64,000 bases of DNA from assembly GCA_934589675.1 (NCBI GenBank), contig CAKTOF010000006.1, forward strand, positions 1 to 64,000. The letters are read 5' to 3'. This stretch comes from an uncultured Oscillospiraceae bacterium (lineage in GTDB: Bacteria; Bacillota; Clostridia; Oscillospirales; Oscillospiraceae). The number at the start of each line of letters is the position of its first letter. Within the stretch, counting starts at the first letter, position 1. Shown here one piece after another: positions 6,948 to 13,692 of the stretch. The notes beneath the pieces were generated by a model, which did no database searches, was not told where the DNA came from, and saw only the letters and a program-made list of their open reading frames with translations. Position numbers and translations under genes: made by a program.

Positions 6948-7782
6948 GAAGAAAGAGTCCGCCGCGCTGCGGTTCCTCTATCATACGGCGCCGGGGCGGG
7001 CGCTGCTCCGCCCTCTGATCGCGCCCACGTTCTCGCGCGCGGCCGGGCGATGGATGGATGGCCGCGCCTCGCGCCGGCTCATCGGGCCGTTCGTGCGAAA
7101 AAACGGCATCGACCTTACCGAGTATCTGCCGGAGGAGTACGCGAGCTTCAACGCATTCTTCACGCGCCGCATCCGCCCGGAAAGGCGGCCGCTCGACGAT
7201 GCGCCGGACGCGCTCATCGCCCCGTGCGACGGACTGCTCTCGGCCTACCGCGTCGCGCCGGACGCGGCGTTTGCCATCAAGGGCAGCCGCTACACCGTGC
7301 GCGACCTGCTCGGCGGCGACGCGGCGGCGGACGCGTTTGCCGGCGGGGTCTGCCTCGTGTTCCGCCTGTGTGTGGATCACTATCACCGCTACTGCTACTT
7401 TGACAGCGGCGAGAAGGGCGAAAACCGCTTCCTGCCCGGCCGGCTGCACACCGTGCGCCCCATCGCGCTCGCGGCGGGGCCGGTGTTCGTGCAGAACAGC
7501 CGGGAGTACACGCTGCTCCATACGGAGCACTTCGGCCTGTGCGCGCAGATCGAGGTCGGCGCGCTGCTCGTCGGACGCATTGAAAACTACCACGGCGCGG
7601 GGCGCTTTGCCCGCGGCGAGGAGAAGGGGCGCTTTCTCTACGGCGGGTCGACCGTCGTGCTGCTGCTCGGCCCCGGCGCGGCGGACATCCCGCAGACGCT
7701 CTTTGATAAGACGGCGCGCGGCGGGGAGACGCCGGTGCGCATGGGCCAGCGCATCGGAAGCGCAGCGGCCGTCCCGGCTTGA
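6940..7782 (+). CDS. psd: phosphatidylserine decarboxylase proenzyme
   Basis: A 280-residue pyruvoyl-dependent enzyme converting phosphatidylserine to phosphatidylethanolamine. Signatures are FNAFFTR, the His pair in VDHYHR, and the self-cleavage motif GGST in which Ser237 becomes the pyruvoyl group. I take the GTG at 6940 as start because it overlaps the pssA stop at 6945-6947 and leaves the family-like N-terminus; an ATG at 6904 would lie deep inside pssA. It is the last gene of the phospholipid operon. Confidence 0.9.
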   Translation: MGEKKESAALRFLYHTAPGRALLRPLIAPTFSRAAGRWMDGRASRRLIGPFVRKNGIDLTEYLPEEYASFNAFFTRRIRPERRPLDDAPDALIAPCDGLLSAYRVAPDAAFAIKGSRYTVRDLLGGDAAADAFAGGVCLVFRLCVDHYHRYCYFDSGEKGENRFLPGRLHTVRPIALAAGPVFVQNSREYTLLHTEHFGLCAQIEVGALLVGRIENYHGAGRFARGEEKGRFLYGGSTVVLLLGPGAADIPQTLFDKTARGGETPVRMGQRIGSAAAVPA

Positions 7783-7789
7783 CCTGGCG

Positions 7790-7824
7790 CACCCCGCAGA
7801 CAGGCGTCTGCGGGGTGTTTTTTT
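7790..7824 (+). terminator. terminator of the phospholipid operon
   Basis: A perfect 12-bp stem (7790-7801 with 7806-7817), AGGC loop and a run of seven T. Confidence 0.9.
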
Positions 7825-7885
7825 CGGCCTTTTTCCCCCGCGCGGTCTGCTACGATGGAGAAAAACGCGAGGGGAGGAACAGAAA

Positions 7886-8101
7886 ATGGAAAAGCGGGGC
7901 GCCGCCATCCGCTGGGGCTACCGCGCGCTTGCGCGTGCGGGCGGCTTCGCCCTCGAGATCCGCGACCTCGGCGACCCGGCCGAGCCTGTCGTGGGGATGC
8001 TGCGCTGCGACGCGCCCGACCACGCGGCCGCGCAGAGCCTTGCGCGGCTGTATGAGAGCGCGGGACTGCCGCCTGCTTACTTCGCGGGCGCGGCGGAGTG
8101 A
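7886..8101 (+). CDS. hypothetical protein, 71 residues
   Basis: A small ORF with a GGGGAGG Shine-Dalgarno site and ATG at 7886. The product is soluble, rich in Ala, Arg and Leu, with no transmembrane segment, Cys motif or recognised domain. It sits alone between the psd terminator and the promoter of the FliB-like gene. The good ribosome-binding site and codon use matching neighbours support it as real; its function is unknown. Confidence 0.6.
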   Translation: MEKRGAAIRWGYRALARAGGFALEIRDLGDPAEPVVGMLRCDAPDHAAAQSLARLYESAGLPPAYFAGAAE

Positions 8102-8112
8102 AAAAACGGCGC

Positions 8113-8141
8113 TTTACCGCGCCGCGGCGGCGTGCTATGAT
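8113..8141 (+). promoter_or_regulatory. promoter of the FliB-like gene
   Basis: TTTACC (8113-8118), a 17-nt spacer and TATGAT (8136-8141), 31 bp before the start codon. Confidence 0.6.
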
Positions 8142-8172
8142 AAAGCGGAACCGGGGAAAGGGGGATGCGCGC

Positions 8173-9237
8173 ATGAGAGTCCGCACGCCGTCATACTGGA
8201 GAGAGTTTTCCTGCCTCATGGGCGCCTGCCCGGACACATGCTGCCGCGACTGGGACATCGCGCTCGACGAGGCGGCGCGGGAATTCTATATGGCCGCGCC
8301 GGGGCCGGTCGGCGACGAGCTGCGGCAGCTCGTATCGCGCGGCGGCGACTGCCTCGCGCTCGATCACGCGCTGTGCCCGATGCTTAACGACGCCGGCCTC
8401 TGCCGTGTGCAGCTTGCCTTCGGCGAGGAGCGCCTGACACGCAGCTGCGCGCTGTTTCCGCGCTTTGCCGAGGAGTACGGCGCGCTGCGCGAGTGGGCGC
8501 TGGCCATCGCGTGCCCGGCCGCGGCGCGCCTTGTGCTGACGGCCGAGGCGCCGGCGGCGTTCACGCTGGAGAAAACGGACGAGCCACTGGACGGCACGAA
8601 CGACCTCGACGCCGCGCTTTTTTACTGCCTGACGAAGCTGCGCACGGCCATGTTCTCCATTGCGCTGGAGCGGCGGCTGCCGTTTGAGCAGCGCCTTGCG
8701 CTCATCGTGCGCCTTGCGGCCAAGGCGCAGAAGAAGCTGGATCATGGAAAATATTCCGCTGCGCAGAAAATCGCCGAGCGCTTCGAGCCGGAGCGAAAAG
8801 CGGGCAGGCTTGCAAAGCTCAGTGGGACAGATGCGTCGGCCGCGGCGGAGATCCTCGCGCTTTTGCGCTCGCTCGACGTGCTCACGCCGGGGTATGCGCA
8901 GCTTCTCTCTCGCGCGCGGCCGGAAGCGCGCGCCGCGGCGGACGCCCCGGCATGGGAGAATCTGCTTGTCTATTTTCTCTACCGCTATGTGCTCAAGGCG
9001 GCCGTGGACGGCGACCTGTTCGGCCGCGTGCGCGCGGCGGCCATCGGCGTGCTGACGGTGCAGATGCTCGCCGCGGCCGGCGGGGGAGATCCGGACGCCA
9101 TCACGGACGCGGCCTACCGTTACGGCCGCGAGATCGAGCACGACGCGGACAACCTCATGGCGCTCGTCCGCGCGCCGCTGGATGAAAAACGCCTCCTGAC
9201 CGCGATTTTGCAGCAAAATGAGGAGGCTCCTTCATAA
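8173..9237 (+). CDS. FliB-family lysine-N-methylase-like protein
   Basis: A 354-residue protein of the FliB family. The N-terminal Cys cluster (Cys14, Cys19, Cys23, Cys24 in FSCLMGACPDTCC) and a later group (CPML, GLCRVQL, SCALFPR) are the likely iron-sulfur ligands. Salmonella FliB methylates flagellin lysines, but homologues are widespread in Clostridia without flagellin nearby. No flagellar gene is in this window, so the substrate here is open. The ATG at 8173 fits a GGGGAAAGGGGG site; in-frame ATGs further upstream overlap the promoter. Confidence 0.8.
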   Translation: MRVRTPSYWREFSCLMGACPDTCCRDWDIALDEAAREFYMAAPGPVGDELRQLVSRGGDCLALDHALCPMLNDAGLCRVQLAFGEERLTRSCALFPRFAEEYGALREWALAIACPAAARLVLTAEAPAAFTLEKTDEPLDGTNDLDAALFYCLTKLRTAMFSIALERRLPFEQRLALIVRLAAKAQKKLDHGKYSAAQKIAERFEPERKAGRLAKLSGTDASAAAEILALLRSLDVLTPGYAQLLSRARPEARAAADAPAWENLLVYFLYRYVLKAAVDGDLFGRVRAAAIGVLTVQMLAAAGGGDPDAITDAAYRYGREIEHDADNLMALVRAPLDEKRLLTAILQQNEEAPS

Positions 9238-9240
9238 TTT

Positions 9241-9264
9241 TTTGTCTATTTGTCAATAGACAAA
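9241..9264. promoter_or_regulatory. 10-4-10 inverted repeat over the metNIQ -35 box
   Basis: A perfect inverted repeat, TTTGTCTATT (9241-9250) and AATAGACAAA (9255-9264), separated by TGTC. It overlaps the -35 hexamer, so it looks like a repressor operator. No regulator gene is adjacent. Confidence 0.55.
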
Positions 9265-9285
9265 CGCCGAGGAAGCAATTATAAT
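9257..9285 (+). promoter_or_regulatory. metNIQ promoter
   Basis: TAGACA (9257-9262), a 17-nt spacer and a perfect TATAAT (9280-9285). The transcript would start near 9292, giving a leader of about 220 nt to the terminator and 250 nt to metN. Confidence 0.75.
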
Positions 9286-9344
9286 GCAGTTATTCATGTA
9301 AAATGAATGAGAATTCAGGCGCCAGCCGGAGAGGAGTCGGGATC

Positions 9345-9455
9345 ATGCGCTTTGCCGTTGCCGCTTCCATGATGAACATGATGATGTGCATGCGCAGCCG
9401 CATGTGCATGCGTATGCGCGCGCAAAATCCCGCCTCGTGTTCCTCGGCCGGCTGA
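9345..9455 (+). CDS. methionine-rich leader peptide of the metNIQ operon
   Basis: A 36-codon ORF with an AGGAG site 8 nt before the ATG. Ten codons are Met (positions 1, 9, 10, 12, 13, 14, 16, 20, 22, 24); nine of them fall in a 16-codon stretch (9369-9416). It also has seven Arg and three Cys. It lies between a TATAAT promoter and an intrinsic terminator, directly upstream of the methionine importer genes. This is the layout of an attenuation leader peptide: scarcity of charged Met-tRNA would stall ribosomes on the Met run. The peptide itself probably has no other function. Confidence 0.8.
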   Translation: MRFAVAASMMNMMMCMRSRMCMRMRAQNPASCSSAG

Positions 9456-9493
9456 AACATGCCTTGGCAGACCATTTCGGGTCAGGAAACGAG
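9434..9493 (+). promoter_or_regulatory. candidate antiterminator helix of the met attenuator
   Basis: CTCGTGTTCCT at 9434-9444, near the end of the leader ORF, can pair with AGGAAACGAG at 9484-9493, which is most of the left arm and loop of the terminator. This gives ten base pairs with one bulged G (9439). A ribosome that reaches the leader stop (9453-9455) would cover the 5' strand and let the terminator form. One stalled on the Met codons (last at 9414-9416) would leave it free. Confidence 0.65.
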
Positions 9494-9514
9494 TGGGTTT
9501 CCTGGCCCTTTTTT
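9479..9514 (+). terminator. attenuator terminator upstream of metN
   Basis: A 12-bp stem with one G-U pair (9479-9490 with 9497-9508), a 6-nt loop and six T (9509-9514). It ends 27 bp before the metN start and after the leader ORF. Confidence 0.88.
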
Positions 9515-9541
9515 CGTTCGATCTGAAAGGAGACGAGGCTC

Positions 9542-10531
9542 GTGATCGAGATCCGGCATCTGGACAAGACCTATCGCACCGCAAACGGGGAGATCCCCGC
9601 GCTCCGCGACATCAACCTGACCATTGAAGACGGGGAAATTTTCGGCATCATCGGCCTGTCCGGCGCGGGCAAGAGCACGCTTGTGCGCTGCATCAACCTG
9701 CTCGAGCGGCCGACGGCCGGTGAGGTCGTCCTCGACGGGCAGGACCTCACGCAGCTCGGAAGAAAAGAGCTGCTGAAGGTGCGCCAGTCCATCGGCATGA
9801 TCTTTCAGGGCTTCAACCTGCTCGAGCAGCGCAATGTGCTCAGAAATGTCTGCTTCCCGCTCGAGATCGCGGGCTGGAAGAAGGAAGATGCGCTTGCCCG
9901 CGCCAGGGAGCTGCTGGCCGTCGTCGGCCTGGCTGACCGCGAAAAGGCGTATCCCTCGCAGCTGTCCGGCGGGCAGAAGCAGCGCGTGGCCATCGCCCGC
10001 GCGCTGGCAACGCGGCCGAAGTACCTGCTCTGCGACGAGGCCACGAGCGCGCTCGACCCGAACACAACGCAGTCCATCCTCGACCTGCTGCGCGAGATCA
10101 ACCGCACCATGGGCGTTACGATCATCGTCATCACGCACGAGATGCGCGTCATCGACCAGATCTGCGACCGCGTCGCCGTCATCGACCAGAGCCAGATCGC
10201 CGAGACGGGCCGCGTGAGCGACGTGTTCGCCAATCCGAAAAGCCAGATCGCGCGCGAGCTCATCATGCCCGGCGCGGATAAGATCCCCGAGCGCATCGGC
10301 GGCAAGCTCATCCGCATCGTCTTTGACGGCGAGGAGTCGAGCAAGCCCGTCATCTCGTCCATCGTCATGGAGTGTCAGGTGCCGGTCAACATCATGTTCG
10401 CCGACACGCGCGACATCTCCGGCACGGCCTACGGCCACATGATCATCCAGCTGCCCGAGGACGAACGGCAGGCCGCCAAGGTCGTCGCATGGCTCGAGGG
10501 CAACCGGATCTCGTATCGGGAGGAGGGTTGA
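9542..10531 (+). CDS. metN: methionine ABC transporter ATP-binding protein
   Basis: A 329-residue ABC ATPase. It has Walker A GLSGAGKST, the signature LSGGQKQR, Walker B LLCDEATSALD and the switch His in ITHE. The C-terminal extension (about residues 250-329) matches the NIL/ACT-like regulatory domain by which MetN binds methionine and inhibits transport. Start is GTG at 9542 with AAAGGAG nine bases upstream. With metI and metQ it forms a D/L-methionine importer. The Met-rich leader peptide upstream supports methionine as substrate. Confidence 0.93.
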   Translation: MIEIRHLDKTYRTANGEIPALRDINLTIEDGEIFGIIGLSGAGKSTLVRCINLLERPTAGEVVLDGQDLTQLGRKELLKVRQSIGMIFQGFNLLEQRNVLRNVCFPLEIAGWKKEDALARARELLAVVGLADREKAYPSQLSGGQKQRVAIARALATRPKYLLCDEATSALDPNTTQSILDLLREINRTMGVTIIVITHEMRVIDQICDRVAVIDQSQIAETGRVSDVFANPKSQIARELIMPGADKIPERIGGKLIRIVFDGEESSKPVISSIVMECQVPVNIMFADTRDISGTAYGHMIIQLPEDERQAAKVVAWLEGNRISYREEG

Positions 10532-10534
10532 GCA

Positions 10535-11215
10535 ATGTTTTCTGAAATGTTCTACAAGCTCTGGAACAACGGGCTCATCCAGATCGGCATCTGGGAGACG
10601 GTGTACATGACGCTGATCTCCACGGCCGTGGCCTATCTCATCGGCCTGCCGATCGGCCTCGTGCTCAGCGTGACGGACGACACCGGCATCCATCCCATCC
10701 GCTGGCTCAACCGTGTGCTCGGCGTCATCGTCAACGCGCTGCGCAGCATTCCGTTCATCATCCTGATGGTCGCCATGCTTCCGGTCGCCAAGGCCGTCGT
10801 CGGTACGGCGCTCGGCAACAAGGCCATGATCGTCATGCTCGTCATCGCCGCCGCGCCGTATGTCGCGCGCATGGTCGAGTCGAGCATCAAGGAGGTCGAC
10901 GCAGGCGTCATCGAGGCCTCGCAGGCCATGGGCGCGAGCTCATTTGAGATCGTGCGCAAGGTGCTCATCCCCGAGGCGAAGCCGTCGCTCATCGTCGGCG
11001 CGGTCATCTCCATGGTCACCATCCTCGGCTACAGCGCCATGGCCGGCACCATCGGCGGCACGGGCCTCGGCCAGATCGCCATCACCTACGGCTATCAGCG
11101 CAGCAACGACGACATCATCTGGGTCTGCGTTGTTCTGACGATCGTCATCGTCCAGATCATTCAGGAGGTCGGCACGCGCATTGCCCACAAGACGGACAAG
11201 CGCGTCCGCAAATAA
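10535..11215 (+). CDS. metI: methionine ABC transporter permease
   Basis: A 226-residue inner-membrane permease with about five transmembrane helices. The EAA coupling-loop motif is in the segment EASQAMGASSFEIV (near residues 128-141) and is followed by the MetI-typical GYSAMAGTIGGTGLG stretch. It starts four bases after metN and forms the transport channel with MetN and the lipoprotein MetQ. Confidence 0.92.
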   Translation: MFSEMFYKLWNNGLIQIGIWETVYMTLISTAVAYLIGLPIGLVLSVTDDTGIHPIRWLNRVLGVIVNALRSIPFIILMVAMLPVAKAVVGTALGNKAMIVMLVIAAAPYVARMVESSIKEVDAGVIEASQAMGASSFEIVRKVLIPEAKPSLIVGAVISMVTILGYSAMAGTIGGTGLGQIAITYGYQRSNDDIIWVCVVLTIVIVQIIQEVGTRIAHKTDKRVRK

Positions 11216-11242
11216 ATCCCGTCAGCAAAGGAGCTATGTGCC

Positions 11243-11308
11243 ATGCGTATCCTGTTTCCGGCGCTTCTCCGGGCCAATTTCCGGTTCGGACGAATGTGTC
11301 CGGCCTGA
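11243..11308 (+). CDS. 21-codon small ORF between metI and metQ
   Basis: An ATG with an AAAGGAG site nine bases upstream opens a 21-codon frame ending in TGA. The peptide begins MRILFPALL and ends RFGRMCPA; it is basic (four Arg), with Met18-Cys19 near the end. Its second half overlaps a GC-rich stem (CGGAC/GTCCG around 11287-11302) with no T-run after it. It may be a second translated regulatory element setting metQ expression, or a small peptide of unknown role. Confidence 0.45.
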   Translation: MRILFPALLRANFRFGRMCPA

Positions 11309-11369
11309 AATAGTCCGTTCATCCGCCTCTTTGTAAAATTGCAAACATCAAAAAAGGAGATCAATCATC

Positions 11370-12299
11370 ATGAAAAAGATTCTTTCTGTTCTGCTGGTCC
11401 TCGCGCTGGCGCTCTCGGCCTTCGCGCTGACCGGCTGCTCTTCCGACAAGTCCGATGATACCGCCAAGACCGACGCTGCCGCGACGACCACACCCGACGC
11501 GGCCGATCAGACCGACGACACCGCCTCCAAAGACGACAGCTCCGCCGCCGACGGCGAGCTTGAGCCGATTGTGGTCGGCGCTTCCGCCACGCCGCACGCC
11601 GAGATCCTCGAGCAGGTCAAGGACGTCCTCGCGGGCGAGGGCTATGACCTCCAGATCAAGATCTTCGACGACTACGTCCTGCCGAACAAGGCGCTTTACG
11701 ACGGCGAGCTCGACGCGAACTACTTCCAGCACACCCCGTACCTCGAGAGCTTCAACGCCTCGAACGACATGGATCTTGTCTCCGCGGCGAAGATCCACTA
11801 TGAGCCGTTCGGCATTTACGGCAACGGCGTGACGGATCTTGCCGACCTTGCCGACGGAGCGACCATCATCATCCCGGCCGACGACAGCAACGAGACGCGC
11901 GCCCTGCTCCTGCTCCAGCAGGAGGGCCTGATTCAGCTTCCGGATGACGCCTCCGCCTCCGTCGGCGTGACGACGCTCGACATCGTCGACGACGGCGGCT
12001 ACAACATCACGCCGGTCCAGGCCGACACCGTCCCGGCGCAGCTTGAGAACGCCGACGAGGGCACCATCGCCGTCATCAACGGCAACTACGCCCTTCAGGC
12101 CGGCCTGCATGTTGAGGACGCGCTCGCCATCGAGGACGCCTCCGGCGACGCTGCCCAGACCTACGCCAACGTCATCGCCGTCCGCAACGGCGACGAGTCC
12201 TCCGCCAAGATCCAGGCGCTCGTCAAGGCGCTCCAGTCCGATGCGGTCAAGACCTATATGGAAGAGACCTACAACGGCGCTGTCGTTGCGATCTTCTGA
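11370..12299 (+). CDS. metQ: methionine-binding lipoprotein
   Basis: A 309-residue NlpA/MetQ-family substrate-binding lipoprotein. The signal peptide ends in LTGC with Cys23 lipidated, followed by an acidic Asp/Thr/Ala linker to about residue 65. The NlpA domain has the conserved start VVGASATPHAEIL, then DYVLPNKALYDGELDANYFQHTPYL in two consecutive segments. It delivers methionine to MetNI. Start has AAAGGAG ten bases upstream. Confidence 0.93.
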   Translation: MKKILSVLLVLALALSAFALTGCSSDKSDDTAKTDAAATTTPDAADQTDDTASKDDSSAADGELEPIVVGASATPHAEILEQVKDVLAGEGYDLQIKIFDDYVLPNKALYDGELDANYFQHTPYLESFNASNDMDLVSAAKIHYEPFGIYGNGVTDLADLADGATIIIPADDSNETRALLLLQQEGLIQLPDDASASVGVTTLDIVDDGGYNITPVQADTVPAQLENADEGTIAVINGNYALQAGLHVEDALAIEDASGDAAQTYANVIAVRNGDESSAKIQALVKALQSDAVKTYMEETYNGAVVAIF

Positions 12300-12313
12300 A
12301 AAGCCCGAAATGC

Positions 12314-12353
12314 AAAGGCTCCCGCTTCTCGTATGGGAAGCGGGAGCCTTTTT
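12314..12353. terminator. terminator of metNIQ (convergent with the M18 gene)
   Basis: A perfect 14-bp stem (12314-12327 with 12338-12351) followed by T residues. The flanking A-run lets it also serve the minus-strand peptidase gene. Confidence 0.88.
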
Positions 12354-12365
12354 GTATACCACTCT

Positions 12366-13634
12366 TTATTTTGCGGAGAAAAACGCCGTGACGAGGCGGA
12401 CGAAGGCGTCCTGATCGGCGGCGCCCATGGTCTCGCAGGCCGAGTGCATGGCGAGGATCGGCACGCCGATGTCGGCGGCCGGCATGGCGAGCAGCGCCGA
12501 GGCCATGGAGCCGACCGTGCTGCCGCCGGGAAGGTCGGCGCGGTTCATGTACGTCTGAAGCGGGATGCCGTTTGCCTCGCAGAGCCCTGCGATGACGGCG
12601 CACGTCTCAGCGTCGGACGAGTAGCGCGGGCTGCGCTTGAGCGCGACGCCGCGGCCGAGCAGCGGCGCGTTCGTCGGGTCGGAAAACTCCGGATGGTTCG
12701 GATGCATGGCGTGCGCCGCGTCGCATGAGAGCAGCATACCGCGCGTGAGCGCGTCGAGCAGCTCGGCGCGGCCGAGGCCGAGCGCGAGGGCGAGCTTTTC
12801 AAGGATGACGGACAAGGTGCTGCTGTCCGCGCCGCGGCGGGTGTTGCTGCCGATCTCCTCGTTGTCATAGAGCACGGCGACGTTGATCGTGTCGCCCGCG
12901 GCGTCCATCAGCCCGCGCAGGCAGGCGTGGACGCTCGTCAGATTGTCAAGACGCGGGGACGAGAGCAGGTCGCCCTCGAAGCCGAGCGCCGCGGGAGCCT
13001 CCATGCAGTACGCGCACAGCTCGAACGAGAGCACGTCCGCCGGCTGCACGCCGAGCTTTTCGGCGATTTTGCCGACGAGGTAGCCGCGCCTTTCCCACTG
13101 CGTCTGCACGGTGCGGCAGATGGGCAGCATGTCGACCTGCGCGCGGCACGCCACGCCCTTGTTGACCTCACGGTTCATGTGGATGGCGAGGTTCGGGATG
13201 ACGAGCAGCGGCGCGTCCCAGTCGATGAGCCGCCGCTCCGGGCGCATGGGGTCACTCGTGCGGACGAGCACGGCGCCGGCAAGGCCGAGCGGCCGGTCGA
13301 GCCAAGCGTTGAAGATGGCGCCGCCATACGGCTCGACGCTCAGGCGGCAGCAGCCGGCCGCGATGAGCTCCGGCTGCGGCTTGACGCGCATGCACGGCCA
13401 GTCCGTGTGCGCCGCGGCGATGCGGAACACATTGCATCTGCCGACGGTCACGGCGTAGAGCGACGTGCCGCAGTCGATATAGTATTTCCCGCCGCGCAGG
13501 ATAGAAAACGGCTCGGAGAGCGAGCGCGCCTCAAAGCCCGCGGCGGACAGCGCGTTCGCGGCCGCGGCGACGGTGTGGTACGGCGAATGGCCCGCGGATA
13601 AGTACCGCAGCAGCTCGCCTGTGGTGCTGTTCAT
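12366..13634 (-). CDS. M18 family aminopeptidase
   Basis: A 422-residue dinuclear zinc aminopeptidase of the M18 (DNPEP/ApeB) family. Metal-binding and catalytic segments are all visible: AAHTDWP (first His and Asp), YDNEEIGS (Glu-Glu pair), CDAAHAMHPNHPE and the final AMHSACE with a zinc His. The family usually has HTDSP; Trp in the place of Ser is a small deviation. It removes acidic or neutral N-terminal residues from peptides in the cytoplasm. A GGGAGG site precedes the ATG. Confidence 0.9.
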   Translation of the reverse strand: MNSTTGELLRYLSAGHSPYHTVAAAANALSAAGFEARSLSEPFSILRGGKYYIDCGTSLYAVTVGRCNVFRIAAAHTDWPCMRVKPQPELIAAGCCRLSVEPYGGAIFNAWLDRPLGLAGAVLVRTSDPMRPERRLIDWDAPLLVIPNLAIHMNREVNKGVACRAQVDMLPICRTVQTQWERRGYLVGKIAEKLGVQPADVLSFELCAYCMEAPAALGFEGDLLSSPRLDNLTSVHACLRGLMDAAGDTINVAVLYDNEEIGSNTRRGADSSTLSVILEKLALALGLGRAELLDALTRGMLLSCDAAHAMHPNHPEFSDPTNAPLLGRGVALKRSPRYSSDAETCAVIAGLCEANGIPLQTYMNRADLPGGSTVGSMASALLAMPAADIGVPILAMHSACETMGAADQDAFVRLVTAFFSAK

Positions 13635-13656
13635 GGCAATAACCTCCCTGAAAGAA

Positions 13657-13684
13657 CGCGGCCTGCCGGCTTGGGCAGGCCGCG
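13657..13684 (-). terminator. hairpin between aspS and the M18 gene
   Basis: An 11-bp perfect stem (13657-13667 with 13674-13684) and 6-nt loop just after the aspS stop on the minus strand. The tail is only moderately T-rich, so termination may be partial. Confidence 0.6.
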
Positions 13685-13692
13685 ATATCGGA

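Noticed and set aside
9286..9541. SAM (S-box) riboswitch upstream of metN
   Set aside because: The region lacks the S-box core and kink-turn arrangement, and most of it is taken up by the Met-rich ORF and its terminator. The attenuator model explains the same stretch.
11235..11315. Alternative small frame starting at the earlier ATG in the metI-metQ gap
   Set aside because: That ATG is only two bases from the AAAGGAG, too close for initiation. The ATG at 11243 has correct spacing.
12366..13634. M18 peptidase inactivated by the change HTDSP to HTDWP
   Set aside because: All metal ligands and the catalytic acid residues are present; the altered residue is not a ligand, so activity is still expected.
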